Assembly: GCF_023101765.2 (NCBI RefSeq)
Contig: NC_064216.1
Coordinates: 434,001-498,000 of the forward strand
From: Spodoptera frugiperda
Lineage: Eukaryota; Arthropoda; Insecta; Lepidoptera; Noctuidae
Length of the DNA: 64,000 nt
Direction of reading: 5' to 3'
Made by a program: the position numbers and the translations under genes
Notes under the pieces: model-generated
Told to the model about the DNA's origin: nothing
Databases searched by the model: none
The model's input: only the letters and a program-made list of their open reading frames with translations
Shown: piece by piece, positions 33,933-47,495 of the stretch
Layout of the letters: every line of letters begins with the position of its first letter
Position numbering within the stretch: the first letter of the stretch is position 1

Positions 33933-34808
33933 ATATGCTATTATACCCAAGAATTTTTCAGTTTAAAATATAGTATATTTACCTTTTTTCTCAGAGACTA
34001 AGGTTATATATATACTTTTTAATAGTTATTACAAAAAATAAGCGAGTCATTTAGCTGAAGTTTTAATATTACTTGAATTACACTACATCACTAGTAGGCA
34101 TGTATACATGCCATTGGCGCGAGATAACATGCTTTTTTAGCCGATATTTAAGTTGTTTTTATCAATCAAATATTAGAATAACTATATTGCAATTTTGTTC
34201 ACTGTGTACAATTATGTAATAACTGGGTATTCAGTTCTTAAGATACATCAATAAAACACGTGAAAGTAATGATTTAATGTGTTTATTTTGTTTTTCTCTG
34301 TGATCTGTTTCTTGGCATCTATAGATGTCGGTGGCGCACAGGGCACGCTTGCGCATGACATCTATTCATGCCATTGGCGTTCAAAAGGTTAATTAATGGT
34401 TACTTAACCCAGACCTTTGAGATTGTTTTCGGAAACAAAATCGTTACAAAGGAATAGTTTTAGGTTATCATTGAATGCCTCTGAGTACGGTAGTCAGACA
34501 GGTTATTAACGATCAATTATTGCATTTCTAAAAGACAGGTATTTTTTTAATTAAACGTTTTTTTTTCAGAATTATTTCCTATATGATTGTAAACAGGCTA
34601 AAAGTAATTTCTTGACATAATTTATATGACTGCAATCTCACGCGAGTGATGAGTGCTCCAGTGAATGACTGGTGCCTAGGTATGACTCAGTGTACAAGTT
34701 CTTGGATAAAAATGATCAGAAAACAGGAAAGCTTTTACTTAATTACTTAGCTCTATACCTACTTTATTACTATCAATACTAAAATTTAGTCTTCCTAATA
34801 TATTCTTT

Positions 34809-36005
34809 ACTAGCTTTTGCCCGCGACTTCGTTCGCGTGGAATAGTGACTTCTGGCAAATTTTTGGTTTTAACCACATAGTTCCCGATCTCGCGGGATCT
34901 CTTCAAAAATGAGATGTGGAAGATATTCCAGGGAACTCTTCAAAAATTAACATAATGAGCTCTGCGTTTGAATTTAATAGATGTATACTTACTTAGGGCA
35001 TTGAAAAAATAGTTTAAAAACGGACTTTACCTAAAGAAATATTATAATCTTTCCGAACTTAAGATGAAAACTAACTTAAAACTAAAGAATTACGAATTTA
35101 TAACAATTAAAAAATAAATTATATTACAAAATATCCTCTATGCTATAATAACCAAGCTTAAACTAAATAATTTAAAAGAAACGACATAAATCTGATCTAA
35201 TTAATTTATAAATTAGATTTACAATTTTATTAAAAAAACTAACTACAGTAACTACTAATAATCGATATCAAACTAAACCTACGTTAAATAGTAAAACCAG
35301 GAAAACCCAACAAATAAACTTATTAATTGACAAATACAACGAAACCAATTTAGAATATACGAAACAGCAGGACCACTACAGACAAATAATCATACGACTG
35401 ATATACACTTTTTCTACGATAGTACCGAAGCGCTCGGCCAAATGAATGTAACGAAACCATAGCGCGATCTATTTCGATCCCAACGCCATCTATCGAGGAT
35501 AAAGACAACTTGGATTATTTATTTATACAGTAGAAGCTCTTTATTCGCGGGGTATGCGTTCCGTAAATATGCCGCGAATACAGAAACCGTGAGCTGTATG
35601 TCCGGAATAAATTTATTTCTTATTTTTATTTTTTGATTTTTGAAATAAAAACTATCCTATGTCCTTTCTAAGGTTCTAAACTATATCTGTACCAAATTTT
35701 AACCAAATCCGTCAAATAGTTGCGGAGATTAATGGTATAAGCATAGAATAGTGTTCGACGTGATTCTTTAATTTGACATAACTTTTTTATTTATGAACCG
35801 ATTGACATGAAACAAACACTAAATGTAAATTCAAGCATACCACAATATATTCGTGAAAACCGCATCCAACTCGGATCAGCCGTTTCTGAGATTAGCGCGC
35901 ATAGACACACAGACAAACAGACAAAAAAAAAGTTAATTACATTTTTGGGTTCGACATCGACAGACAGCACTTTTCTACGATTTTATTATATGTATAGAAG
36001 ATATT
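34809..36005 (+). mobile_element. Composite non-LTR (RTE-like) repeat
   Basis: It begins ACTAGCTTTTGCCCGCGACT and ends in a tail of the type GGATCAGCCGTTTCTGAGAT followed by CACAGACAAACAGACAAAAA, a layout common in lepidopteran RTE-related repeats. At about 35530-35590 it contains CAGTAGAAGCTCTTTATTCG with an inward AATACAGAAACCG, resembling another pogo/Tigger end. No coding frame remains. Confidence 0.6.
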
Positions 36006-36143
36006 GATCTTATAAAAACAATCCGCTAGATAAAGCTATCGACATGGTATATAATATAAGTGTACGATCAGAAATAAATGCAACTTTCTACAGTATCGAG
36101 TTTGACGTGTACAACTTTATATAAACTAACGATCAATTTGTTA

Positions 36144-36185
36144 GTGACGTGTCACGTCACGTCACGTCACGTCAACTCGACGTCA
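36144..36185. repeat. CGTCA short tandem array (CRE-like)
   Basis: The motif CGTCA is repeated at 5-base steps after a near-palindromic TGACGTGTCA, and one more CGTCA follows at 36181-36185. TGACG/CGTCA is the half-site of CREB/ATF-type bZIP factors. The array could equally be a plain microsatellite. Confidence 0.6.
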
Positions 36186-36388
36186 GGACAAGTTTGTTAG
36201 GATAGGAACCAAGGAACTCCCACTCGGTTCCTTCCTAGTCAACCGGCGGTGGAAGTAGACAGCTTAGTTTACAGGGTCAGATAGAACTATATCAAGCCAA
36301 ACCGACTTCGTACAAAAAAATCTAATTATAATTCGGATTAAATTTAACCTAATTTGGTTCTTTAAATAGTGTACTACGGAAACAGTCA

Positions 36389-36791
36389 TTGCTCTTCAAA
36401 CATCAACTAAATCATGAAACCTATAAAAAAAAACTTCAGCGAAAACGTCAAGAAACACGAAAATCTGTAGTTTTTGCAGTCCTGCAAGATATTAGCTATC
36501 CCTTTCTACATGGTTGTATTAATTTAATGAGGGAAAAGGCCGGGTGGTACCGGTGTGAAGCCTCGGCTGTATACCTGTGGTGTTTGCCGGAGACGCACGA
36601 ACGCTCACGAATTGGAAAAAAAAACATTTGAATTTTGATCGCGTTCAAAAATGTCACGCAGTTACGCAGCAATTGAATAGTTTTTGGAAAAAATGTGACG
36701 TGTTTGTGGTTCTGTGGTGTGATTGTGTGTTTGTTTGTATTAGAGACAAGTGGCGAAGCTGAATGAAGTCTCTGCCGGTTGAAGGACCTTG
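36389..36791 (+). other. Possible non-coding first exon with donor at 36792
   Basis: The stretch ends GAAGGACCTTG followed by the good donor GTGAGTTAA at 36792. It is richer in GT than its surroundings, as seen in some insect 5' UTRs. Its short frames are not conserved-looking. If real, it would be the 5' UTR exon of a plus-strand gene whose coding part is beyond the window. Evidence is only a splice motif and composition. Confidence 0.25.
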
Positions 36792-39700
36792 GTGAGTTAA
36801 CTTTTTGGTTGTTTTTTAATGATTACTTATGTCACTATGCTTATTTACTATTGTTAAGTTGTACTTCGCAAGTAGATAACTTTCTGGTGTGTATTAGCTA
36901 GGTATTATCCACACGGGGCCTAGGGCCAATATCATAAATTATGAACAGACCTCTGGAACCTTCAGGAACCCTTAAACTATACTCCAAAAAGTTTTGTAAC
37001 AGAACTAAGTTGGTGTTTGACATATAGATAGATAATAATCTTTATTGTACACTTAAGTAATTAGGTGGGGTTTCGCAACTTTGAATTACTATAGTATCCC
37101 AGTGTGGGGCAAGGTTTTTTTTAAAAACCAGGACTTCCTCAACCGTTTTTTTTGGACAGTATTTAGTAGCTATTTACATTTTCAATGAATATTTTCGAAA
37201 TTGTTATGTACACCTTGACCTCTGGAGTCCAGCTGTAGTAGTCGGTGGTAGAGTAAATTGTAACTGTAATATCAACATGGATATCTGCCAAAATTAAAAA
37301 ATAATAGATGAAAAAATATGTAAATTCTCACAAAAGAAATGAATGGGTATTGGTCATCATCACGCTTGCTGAAGAAGTGGCGAATTCTGAAAAAAAAATT
37401 GTTAGGCTATTTTTCCCCACAATACGTAAATAAATAACGTATTTATTTTATGAACATAGCAGACATTACAATGCTATACTATACGTACCTGTAATAAAAC
37501 TGTATATAATGTTAATTATTACATTCGTTTTCGAGCGGATTATAAACATAACATTTCGAAATGAACGGGAAGGGGCTTTAACCGCAAAACAACCCCTTAG
37601 AAAAAAAATCGTAAAGCCTAGGGCACACGATCGATATCTACAGGGCTACAGAGGATACAGACATCGGTAATGTCACGAAGGTCTGCGTAGAGCACGAGTG
37701 GATCACGACGGTGTGTTAATAGCTTTATTTGCACTTCAAATATGAGATTGTGCCATAAATGGAGCTATAAGGTTGACGTCGTGATGTGTCAACTACTTCT
37801 TATTGTTCCAGGCTTATGTTGATTCATTAAAATGTGCATATATGTTGTATGAATATGTATTAATTTTTAATGCCTAACATCTAAAAAACCACATGAGCTA
37901 ACTCATTCTTAATCTTACTTCGTCAGATTTCTTTGCAAGCTACTTTCTATTAATATAAGTACAGGAGAGAGATGCAAGCCGGCCTTACGAATAACAGTTA
38001 GTCCCCTGCTAACTACTGCTTGTGCAGTCATTTTCACAATAATAGTCGCGGACGTGGAAACAGCCGCCAATTTAACGGCAATCAGCCCTGACCACCGCCC
38101 GGAGGCAACGGCGTCAATGTACGTACTTCTGCTACATATTATGCACTCTTATAGAAGGAATTCGTTTTAAAGATGTTCACATTGGTAGCAGTTATCTCTT
38201 GATTTGAAAATTACCATCTAGGACTTACTTTACTTATCATTGCACTCGTCAAACTAATTTACACGCATTCGTTGTTACATCTTGCAATCTCGTTCCATAT
38301 TTTCCCGACTAGAGCTAGTTTTGCAACAGGCTGGTAAGAGACGCCACGCTTATAAGCTTTATGGTAATGTGTGCATAGCTCTATGGCCCTCGCAATGGCG
38401 GGAAAATGCGAGAAATACTACAGATGAGCTGTCATGGACGTCGTTTATCAGCATTATTGAGACGCTCATAGTATTATACCGATATTTTAGGATTAACTAT
38501 AGGTGTGAGACGCTTTAAACGATAATTGTGTGAATTTATTTAACTTGGATATGCACTGAGATATTTTTATGGCGTTAAGCTTGTTGCTGACGAACTTGAT
38601 CCTGGCGACACTGTTAGTTTCTTGAAATATGTTTTCTTTAATACAAATAACTAAAAAAGCAATCAAATCCTATTAACTGTCTGTGTTTATGGAATACAAC
38701 TTTCCATGGCCAATAAATATTGCCAGTGTTATGTTTAACTAAAACAAATGTCCGTGCGTGATGCGGCGCGATGTACAGAGTTGTACGAAGTGAAACTGAG
38801 GTGCAATGTATAATGTGCCCGCGGCCACGGCGCGAATTAGATAGATGTTGAGTTCTATATCTTGTTTAGTACACCACTATTTCACCTGTAGCCCCTGTAG
38901 GGCTGCGAAGAGATATGCGCTTTCACCACGCAATTTTTAATATGGTAAAACTCTCTAGTGTCTCTCTAGATCATTTTGGTCCGGAAAACCGGTAATTCTT
39001 ATTGGTTTTAAAACGAGCAAAATATAAAAAAATGTTATTTCTTAAGATTTTTAAAATATATTTCTTAAGTAATCGTAGCTTTTTACTACGAAACTCTCCA
39101 TAAACTTGTACGAGCTCACAGTTCATGTTACTCACCGGTCTACTGGATCAATAATATTTACCGGCAGTGGCGTAGGTTTGTTGTGGCTGTCGGTCGATAG
39201 GTCGCGGGTTCAAGTCTTGCCCTGTTGAACTATTCTGACCTCGTTCCTAACAACCATAAACATTTTAGTGCTTTCCAGAATTGTTTATTTAAGTAGGCTG
39301 TATTTGACTAATATTATTTATAGGTATGCCCGTCTCTGCGTCTATACTTCCGTCCGTTCTCTTATTTGTATAAGTTCACCGGATCGACTAATCCAATTAT
39401 ATTATTTTAACTGTATTGTATATTATGTACTTATATACCCAAGCTATTAAAAATGCTAAAGAAGTAGGACGATAGTTACAAGACTTTTGGTTCACTTTAA
39501 GTGTAAAGTTAATAATTATAAAACCTATCCTTCTGTCCTGATGATTACCTTAGTATGTAAACTAGAGTTTGTGTCTGCCGGCAGCCCTACCTGGCACGCC
39601 ATGTTACAAGAGTGTCGACGTCCCAATGATCATCAGGACTAGTTTAATTAGAACACATTCTGCCGGAGCCAGATCCTGTGAGTGATAACTTCACTCCCAG

Positions 39701-41800
39701 TAATTGCGACCACTTATAACTTATTGCATATGAAGACATCATACATTATGTGTAAATTGCAATAAATTGCAGAAAATCGTAATTTTGCGTGAGCAGAATG
39801 CATTTGATAGAGGAATTCTGAAAGCGATGTTTCATAGAAGCTGATATAGAGAATGGAAAAAGAAGACACACTTCAAATAAGATCAGGAAGAAGAGATATT
39901 ACTAATAAGGCAGGAGATATTTCTATTTCTAGCAATCTTCAATAATGAAGAATGTCTTTTAGAAAGAAAAAATCGATGTCCAAATCGGACTGGTTCCTCC
40001 AAAATTGTACCCTTGATTACTTTAGGAACCTTACAACTTTTTTTCTAAATCAAAGATTTTGCCACATAAAGCGAAAAGAAACTGCAATAAAAGGCTTAAA
40101 GCAACCAATAAAAACAATTGTTCAGTGAAGTATTTACACCTGCAGCATGGGTGAATGTAAGCCGGTATAGCATTACGGCGGTCGAGGGAAGCCCGCGCAT
40201 TGCGACCGCGCAACGTAACCGATACGATACGATTACGATACGTATTCGTAACTTACACCCACATTACCTGTTCGTGTTATTTTGTTGTACATGGTGATAT
40301 TCGATCCAGGGATACAACTACACATACTTATTATCTTATTTTTTTAACTTACTAAGATACTTTTACTGCCTCGTCGAAGTTAGTGAGTACTAAGGTCTTA
40401 AATCAGACAAATCTAGATCAAATACCTATCTAACTTATTGTTGTTCACATGACCCTAATAATTTGATGAAATGTGTACTAGATCATATTTATACATTTAA
40501 TCTTACTAATAAAGTTTCTTCATTATAAAATAATACAACGTCCTGGCATTCCATTCTGGAAATATCACTAACAACCAGTTACATAAAATACCTATCTGCC
40601 ATATTTATGACCAAACCAGTACAGCACACAAATAATGACGCTCCAGTACATACATCGGCTGAGGTCCTGCATGCCAAACATGGTTTAGTTCCCCATAAAA
40701 ATCTCGGGGCGGGAAAAATTCAAAAACAAAGATTCATAGTGAAGTTAATCCCATAAGACTTCATTAGTGAATACCATGGGTACTTCGGCGGCGATAATTC
40801 ACTCGTTCCACATTTTATGGTGGTCTTAAACCATTAAACGTATTATCGGTAGCCCGAGAGCACTGCCATGGCCGCTTGTATTGAGAAATCATGGCGGATT
40901 ATGATCTCCTGGCTGCACTTAATAGCTCCTTCGTAAAACGCGTTAAATACTTGAATGGGACGTGTTTGGGGCGTTTGTTTGTTTTGGTGTAGTTTAATTT
41001 ATCGAATATAATGATAGCTGTATTTGTATCTGTGATTTTGATACCTAAATGATGTCTATTGAGAACGGGATCTATAAAAGTTGCATAGCAGCTGAAACGA
41101 GATACGTACCCATATCTTCGTGACCCACTTACTATCAATTCAAATGCTTCACCAATTTGGATGTAAAATAATTCAATTGCCACCTTCTGTACTACAGTCA
41201 GTAATTTCACAGAACAATGGAGGCAGTAATGATAGGTGTCATCCATTTATTACGGATAGGACTGTCATCTGGAGGGACTGTTCTGCATGAGGTATACTTA
41301 CCAAGTGACATGGTGACATTCTTAGCAAGAGGATTTTAATTCACAATTACAAGAGTAAGTTTGCTTCATAGTTGTTATTTCCTGGTGTAGGTATTTTATT
41401 TTTTTGTCAGTGATCAATATTGCTATCAGCTTATAATAACTTTATTAAGAAGGATTTGTGTCACTGGCTAGGTAGTTTAATGAGGTAATCAGAAGCAGTT
41501 TACTTTTCTACATAATTAGATATACTTACCAAAGAAGTAAACCGTTTACGTAAAAAACTGGTCGTATCGGAAAGTTGATCTCTTGAAGGAAACTAGGCTA
41601 AAAAGCTTGATGTGGATTGTCACCAAGTACAGACGCTAGTTCATCAAGCAAGGTGCTACAGATTGCTTTAATTTTCTTCTATCTTTTGGAGTGATTTGAT
41701 ACTTCGAGATGACTTCATGTGTTCTTTGCTCCTAAATTGTATTTCAGGAAACCGTTAAATACCAGTAGGTATAACTTAGCATTTTTTTGGATCAAGACTG
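36792..41800. other. Non-coding stretch, no gene recognised
   Basis: This is AT-rich. At 39165-39260 a possible degraded tRNA-derived SINE contains GCGGGTTCAAGTCTTGC (about 39204-39220). A run of GATACGATACGATTACGATA occurs near 40220-40240. A 115-residue minus frame at 41246-40899 has no recognisable family. Nothing else can be supported. Confidence 0.4.
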
Positions 41801-41836
41801 TTAGAAGAAAGTTTTCTTTCACCACAATATTTAAAT

Positions 41837-42445
41837 TTGCCGCGACGTTGCGAAGGGCGGCAGGTTAGGACGTGCGTCGCGAATTTATTGCCAGCCTCGG
41901 TACCGCGCAGTACCGCTCGTGCCGGTAACTACTCCGTGATAATCGCTCAAATTAGGACAACCGCTACTGTTTCTGCAAAAAATATGGGACAATATCATCT
42001 GTTATGGTTTAGATTTATTGCTTTGTGTTTAGTTACACATAGCTTCAATTGAGACGATTCAGGTTTACCTGTATTAACTCAATAAGAATATTTGACAACA
42101 AAACAGTTTTATAATTATAAGTTGATTACCTATTATGCAATATATAACCTACCTATTGTTTAGTATAATTCCTTCTCTCTAAAACCTTCTACACGCTTAA
42201 AATAAAGAACTCTCCCTCCTTTTATGACTTATTTGAATGCAAAAGCTTTGCCATATATTAAGTGAGGCAGTACTGATGGAACCATGCAGTTCTTTTGACT
42301 TGGTCTGTCATAAAAATCAGCAGTTGTCGGGTTTTGCGCGGTCGTACAAAGGGCAGGCTTGCGCCCCGCGGCGACTCGCTAATTTATTACTAATTTATTA
42401 TTAACGCCACGCTCTACCACCGTGGTACCGAGCAGTACCATCCAG
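41837..42445. other. Pair of related GC-rich non-coding blocks
   Basis: Blocks at about 41837-41930 and 42335-42445 share an order of motifs: GAAGGGC/AAAGGGC, AATTTATT, then GGTACCGCGCAGTACC at 41899-41914 and GGTACCGAGCAGTACC at 42424-42439 (15 of 16 bases equal). A weaker CCTCGGTAGTACC is at about 42829. Their function is unknown. Confidence 0.5.
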
Positions 42446-45118
42446 CACTGGATCAGCGATGAAGAACAATGACGTGAGGTACTGAGGTATTAAGATGTTA
42501 TTTCATTATTAATATTTGGGTTTCAGAGTTGTTGACTTGTGGATTAAGACTAGTCTTCGTGTCAAATTAACTTCTTCACATACGAATGAAATGTCAGTAC
42601 CTGTCGAATTTCAATACTGACTGACTAATGACTTAGAAATCTGATTTCAAAGAGACTCTTGATCTCAGATTAAAAAAAAAACTTTCTAATCCCTCATTTT
42701 CTTAAAATAAAAAAAAAACTTAGGTTACAGGTGAAAATACTAAATCACGTTCAAAAAGCAGGTGTTTAAGTAAAAATAATAGAAACAAAATAATCGATGT
42801 CAATCGCGTGACCGATGCGAGCGATAACCTCGGTAGTACCACAGGGGGGTCGGCAGAGACTGTGGTTCTGTTAAAAATAAACCAATAAATGACCCGATAG
42901 TGGTATCTCTAACTGTTCTTACTATCTGAATCTGAATGGGGATTTACCAACGTTGGTTGGGGATTAGCAATCGATTTTGTTGAATGTTGTCATTGAATGT
43001 GACTGAATGGGTGATTATTACTTATAATTAAAATGCCATTAGGAATTACACAATGTAACATTAACATTACATGTTTTTAAATATTAAAATTGAAGACCAA
43101 CGGGACATTCTCTACATGCTCTAATCTTTATTATTTAAATGAGGAATACAGTTCATATTTCTGTTAAACTTTGAAATCTAGAAAAATTCAAACTAAAGCT
43201 AATATTAATGGGCAACAAACTGCAGACAATCATGTAACAATAATAAAATAAAATAGCTTCTCTTCGTTACTACTTCTCTCTAAAAGGTAAAGAGTAAACA
43301 CACAGCGTTGAAAACATGTCCTATAAATACTTGGCTAAGGTCCGTTGAAAATAAAAGTGTCGGCGCCGACTATCTGGGCCTTAGTGCTTAGTGCCGACAG
43401 TCGCCCAATCGTTACGTGTGTAATTGGTCTAATAGTCGCCTGTGTGCTACGCCCTTAAATTACTGGGCGACAGGATTCCTACTCGCAATTATTTTTATAT
43501 AAATAGCTAATGAATTACGAGTCTTGTTTTTATTGTCAGATAAGTAGTAGTGTAAAAGAATATTAGAGTTAATTGTTGGTCGTAAGTAGCAGATACATAA
43601 GTGTTTAGGTATTTCAAAATTAAATTATCTTTAAAGTATCATTGGCGACTGTGGATCAGTAAGTAGTCCAACTCCCAGTAGACGAATGCTGAGTTCAACC
43701 CTCAGGGTCTTCGCTTTCAGTTACGTTATCACTATTACACAGGTCTCCTAACATAGTGAAAAGTGGGTTTCCATTGTATAATTGTATATTGGCATTATGA
43801 GCCACTATATGGCGAAATAAAAAACGTATAGGTAATGTATTTTATGCTACGATGGTGGAGCCTCCACTCCAGAATATATATAATAGCACCATAACCATGA
43901 AATACAGAGTTTCTGTAATCCGTGATCATAACTATAAAAAACGTGATATCTTGAAATCTACTCTACTTGGAAACAAATGACAATCTCGCCGCAGACCAAA
44001 TACCCTGTCTTCTCATCCATAAATCGCTTGGTAAGATTACTATCTAGAAATAAATACCTTTTTACGGTAAAGCAAACTGGCATAACGGGCGTGGCCGGCC
44101 TTAAATGGTTCGCCGGGGTTTCGAACCTGCAGCTACAGAGTTGTTGTTCAACTAATCGAATTGATGACGAGCAAAAAGTTTGTGTAAAAAGCTGCGGCTT
44201 AGGAAGGTGATGTCATTTTAGAAACCGTTGCGTTTGAGATACGGATTAGGTAAGATTATGTAGAAAAAGAGTGTTTTTCAGTAGCATACAAAACGTTTAA
44301 CGATAAAATGTTTATGATGCCGACATTCTTATTCAGTAGTAACATTGCAATGGTTCGAGGATTAAGCCCTGTGTTTCCAATAGTCGCTATTTCAATTTAA
44401 AATTAATATCTGAATGGGTATAACAAGAAATTAATTCCATAATTTTAATAGTTACACCAGTGATAATAACTGAAGTTCAACTTTACACTAAACTACAAAT
44501 CCACTTAGAAAGCCTTAAAAACCCTCTTGTAAGGTTTCCAAGTACTTAATAATGTTCCACACTTAAGTATTATTGATTTTTATAAATAGAATCGAACCCA
44601 AGACATCGGAGACAAGAAACGAAGCCTTAACATTTAATACACAGGCAGTACATCAAGGTACACATATATATCAAACTTCAATGCAAAGTCAACCTTGTAG
44701 TTATGTAATAAAGTCAGAAATCCATTAATAAAACATTAACAGTGAGGATAACTTCATGTGCCGGCTACGCGGTGTAAGAATTAACCACAATACTAGTGAC
44801 ATTATCAACTTGCTGCTTTATTTTCTGCACCCCAAGGTTAAGTTTCCTGTAACAGTGGTTTCTACTAACAAGTGGCAGTTGGAACTTGTCTCCACTACAG
44901 ATAAGTGTTGTAAGCGGATGATATTACACACTGCTAATAATATGTGCCCATAAATATTGAACACAGATTCAACATGGCACCAATAAAATCTGATCCAATT
45001 ATTCCAACTCCATTACACTAATTTTACAACCCAGTCAATAAAGTAACCTCGTTAAATTCTTAAACTTTTCACTTAATGTCAAAATCTGACATTCTATTTG
45101 AAATGTCAGTTTGTAACG
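42446..45118. other. Non-coding stretch with a possible SINE-like remnant
   Basis: No gene is supported. GGGGTTTCGAACC at 44115-44127 reads as a pol III B box on the minus strand and may mark a degraded SINE at about 44080-44200. A GC-richer block at 43350-43460 is not identified. Confidence 0.35.
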
Positions 45119-45474
45119 TCATAATATTGTAAATACTGCCGTTTTGTGGAATAGGCAGGCAAACGAGCTCCATAGAGTATAGTATGTTCTGTGCAAACGA
45201 GCAGAAGGATTCCCTGATGGTATGCAATTGGCACCCCCCACCCCTACTGAATGCTGAAAATCCGGACACCGGAGGAGCCAGGTGAAACTAGGGTGACTAA
45301 GGATTTGGACGAGTAGTCATCGATGGCTGCTCGTCTGACCAATTTGGCATCAACGCCGGAGTCCCTCAGGGGTCAGTACTTTCAGCAACGCTCTTTTTGC
45401 TGCACATCAACGACCTGCTTAAGCCCGGTATCTTTGGGTATGCAGATGACAGCACAGTTGTTGAAAGGAAATAA
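45119..45474 (+). mobile_element. LINE fragments with a reverse-transcriptase YADD motif
   Basis: Positions 45119-45295 resemble the LINE-associated repeat at 52425-52545 (GCAAACGAGCAGA, CTGATGGTA). Positions 45340-45474 encode GVPQGSVLSATLFLLHINDL followed by FGYADDSTVVE and a stop. These are reverse-transcriptase motifs of a non-LTR retrotransposon, with the catalytic YADD. The fragment is short and flanked by unrelated sequence. Confidence 0.85.
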
Positions 45475-47490
45475 TTATGTGAAATTCCTAACTAGAATAT
45501 TATTTGACTTATTTATGAAGATAGAAGTTAACAAAATGACAAGGTTATGATAACGATGGTGTCTTTGAAAGTAACTAGTATTTTACGACGCGACGGCTAT
45601 TCACGTATCAAACTGTATGTCCAGGTGTCAATGGAGTACAGTTACTTCAGGAATCTAGCCAATAACCTCATGATTAGTGCCGTACTGGGATAACTGGACA
45701 GGTGAATGGGGAATAATAAGTGGGACAACTTTGATAAAACCAACACTAATAGGTCTCTAGGCATTGTGTAGTGCATGGATGATTCCTGATTGATGAGATT
45801 TTATTTAATTTTCACTGAACGGTCAGAATTCATATTTCCATCTCACGTTTTCCAGGTTTCCAAGACAAGTTTTGAATATACATTAATACAACCCTTATAA
45901 TTGTTGACAAACGAGGATACGTAACTTACTTTGATCGCTTAAATTATAACCAATCTTATAAAAAAAACTTTACTACACGCAATCACCAAGAATGGCCGCC
46001 AGACCGCCCACCAATAAACATGTGCTTAGAAAAACTAAGTCGCCTTACAAATACAGGTAGACTAGATGTAAGCCAGACTTGTAGCCAGTCTAGACCTCAA
46101 CCGAAGTATCCGTTACTAGAAGTAATGTCCACTATAAATTATTCATTCACTATTAGATACCTACTTTAGTTCTGATCCATAAACGTTCTATATATTTTAT
46201 TACTGGCTTATTCTATAATTTATGTTCTTATTGGTTACGCCTTGTGTAATACTTAAAAAGTCTATCTTAGATACAACCGCCGATGTTTTATCGGTTATAA
46301 GTTCACTGTTTCTTTTTTGTGCATCTTAATCTAAAGTATTATAAATTATCTTTCATAACGTCAATGAAATCTTAATTTTGCCTCAGTTTTAACTATATTG
46401 TAATTAGGTATATAGATGAATGACTCGTCTCTGCATCACCTAACCTACTCTGGTTTTCACCTGATAGAGAATGCTCATAGTATAACTCCATGTTCCGTGC
46501 AAGATTAAGTGCGTGAAACGTTTAAATAAATAGTATTGTTCTGTACAGAAAAAACATTATAAATTAGATTTTTTTATCAAGCAACTGACGTGACTGCATT
46601 TGTAAATTAATTATGTTTATTTAAATTTATGATTGAACTTAACAGCAGAGCGGCCATTAGCCATTTATTTCGAGACTTGGAGAGTGTATAATCTCTCCAT
46701 CAATATCCTGGAAGTGATTAACCTCCTCTCAGCAGTTCTGTAGAGAATGTGAAGTATTACTTCGATGACAGCTCGCTTCCATTCGATCTAGGAATTAAAG
46801 AAAGTATGTCAGTCAGTCAGTCAGACAGATTCTTTACCTAGTCAGTAACCACTGGGGTCTGGGTCTAGTCTAGATCTTACTAGCTACTAGTTAGCATTCC
46901 ACCTGGAGAGTTTTATCTAACAAACTGTTTAATTAATTGGATTGCAAGTTTTTGTAAAGATCTCATCTATATGATGCAACGGAATTATTTGCGTAATGTG
47001 TAGCATACCTACTTACTAATGTCATGAGTCTTATTCTACTCTTGTAACTACTCTTGTACTAATGTCTACTCTTGAATAATGACGACAAGAAATCATGAAT
47101 ACTAAACCATCTATCTATAGCACTCTTACCGACATGTCAAACATTTACAATAAAAAAATCCTTTTCGCAAATGACTCCACAACACAACAAAATTACAAAA
47201 CAAGAGGAGTCACAGGAATTTCTCCTAAAGCACATATAAGTATTCCTCATCGGTCTACAGTCTGGTCTGAATGGGCCGTGTACTGTCGCGGGTGCGCCGG
47301 CGCAGCCGCGGGGTCAGTGACCGTGTGCAATTCGTCAACGAGTGTCACTGCACCCCGCCTTCGCGAAAACACTCCTTAGTTATAGTTATAGTAACCGACT
47401 GAAACCACTTCACTGTTATGTTATGTAATAAACATTGGTATGTACCTATATTTTGCTGTTAAATAGAAGTATTTAAATTAATTGTTTGCG
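45475..47490. other. Non-coding stretch, no gene recognised
   Basis: This is AT-rich. A short AGTC tandem repeat lies at about 46807-46827. A 94-residue frame at 47095-47379 has no family signature. Confidence 0.4.
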
Positions 47491-47495
47491 TCATA

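Larger units (their letters stand above)
32561..34392. mobile_element. piggyBac-like non-autonomous element, TTAA flanked
   Basis: The ends CCTTTTGAACGCCA (from 32565) and TGGCGTTCAAAAGG (to 34388) are inverted and flanked by TTAA on both sides (32561-32564 and 34389-34392), the target duplication specific to piggyBac elements. Motifs of the type TGCCATTGGCG recur inside the right half at about 33575, 34111, 34333 and 34369. There is no transposase frame. Inside it carry a 417-bp MITE and an RTE fragment. Confidence 0.8.
32547..34493. mobile_element. Host MITE (TGCCGCACTC type), copy 1, split by a piggyBac-like insertion
   Basis: The left piece 32547-32564 (TGCCGTACTCATAGTTAA) and the right piece 34389-34493 (ending CCTCTGAGTACGGTAGTC), when read together across one TTAA, align along their length with the intact copy at 47496-47615. 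The element has inverted ends that read TGCCGCACTC and GAGTGCGGCA in that copy. Confidence 0.7.

Noticed and set aside
40899..41246. 115-residue minus-strand open frame
   Set aside because: It shows no recognisable domain, no splice context and a composition like neighbouring non-coding DNA. A frame of this length is plausible by chance in 35 kb of spacer.
44080..44200. A tRNA gene suggested by GGTTCGAAACCCC on the minus strand
   Set aside because: No matching acceptor stem, anticodon arm or A box could be placed; at most it is a degraded SINE.
47095..47379. 94-residue plus-strand open frame
   Set aside because: Low similarity to anything recognisable; the C-terminal half is a GC-rich block that stays open by chance.
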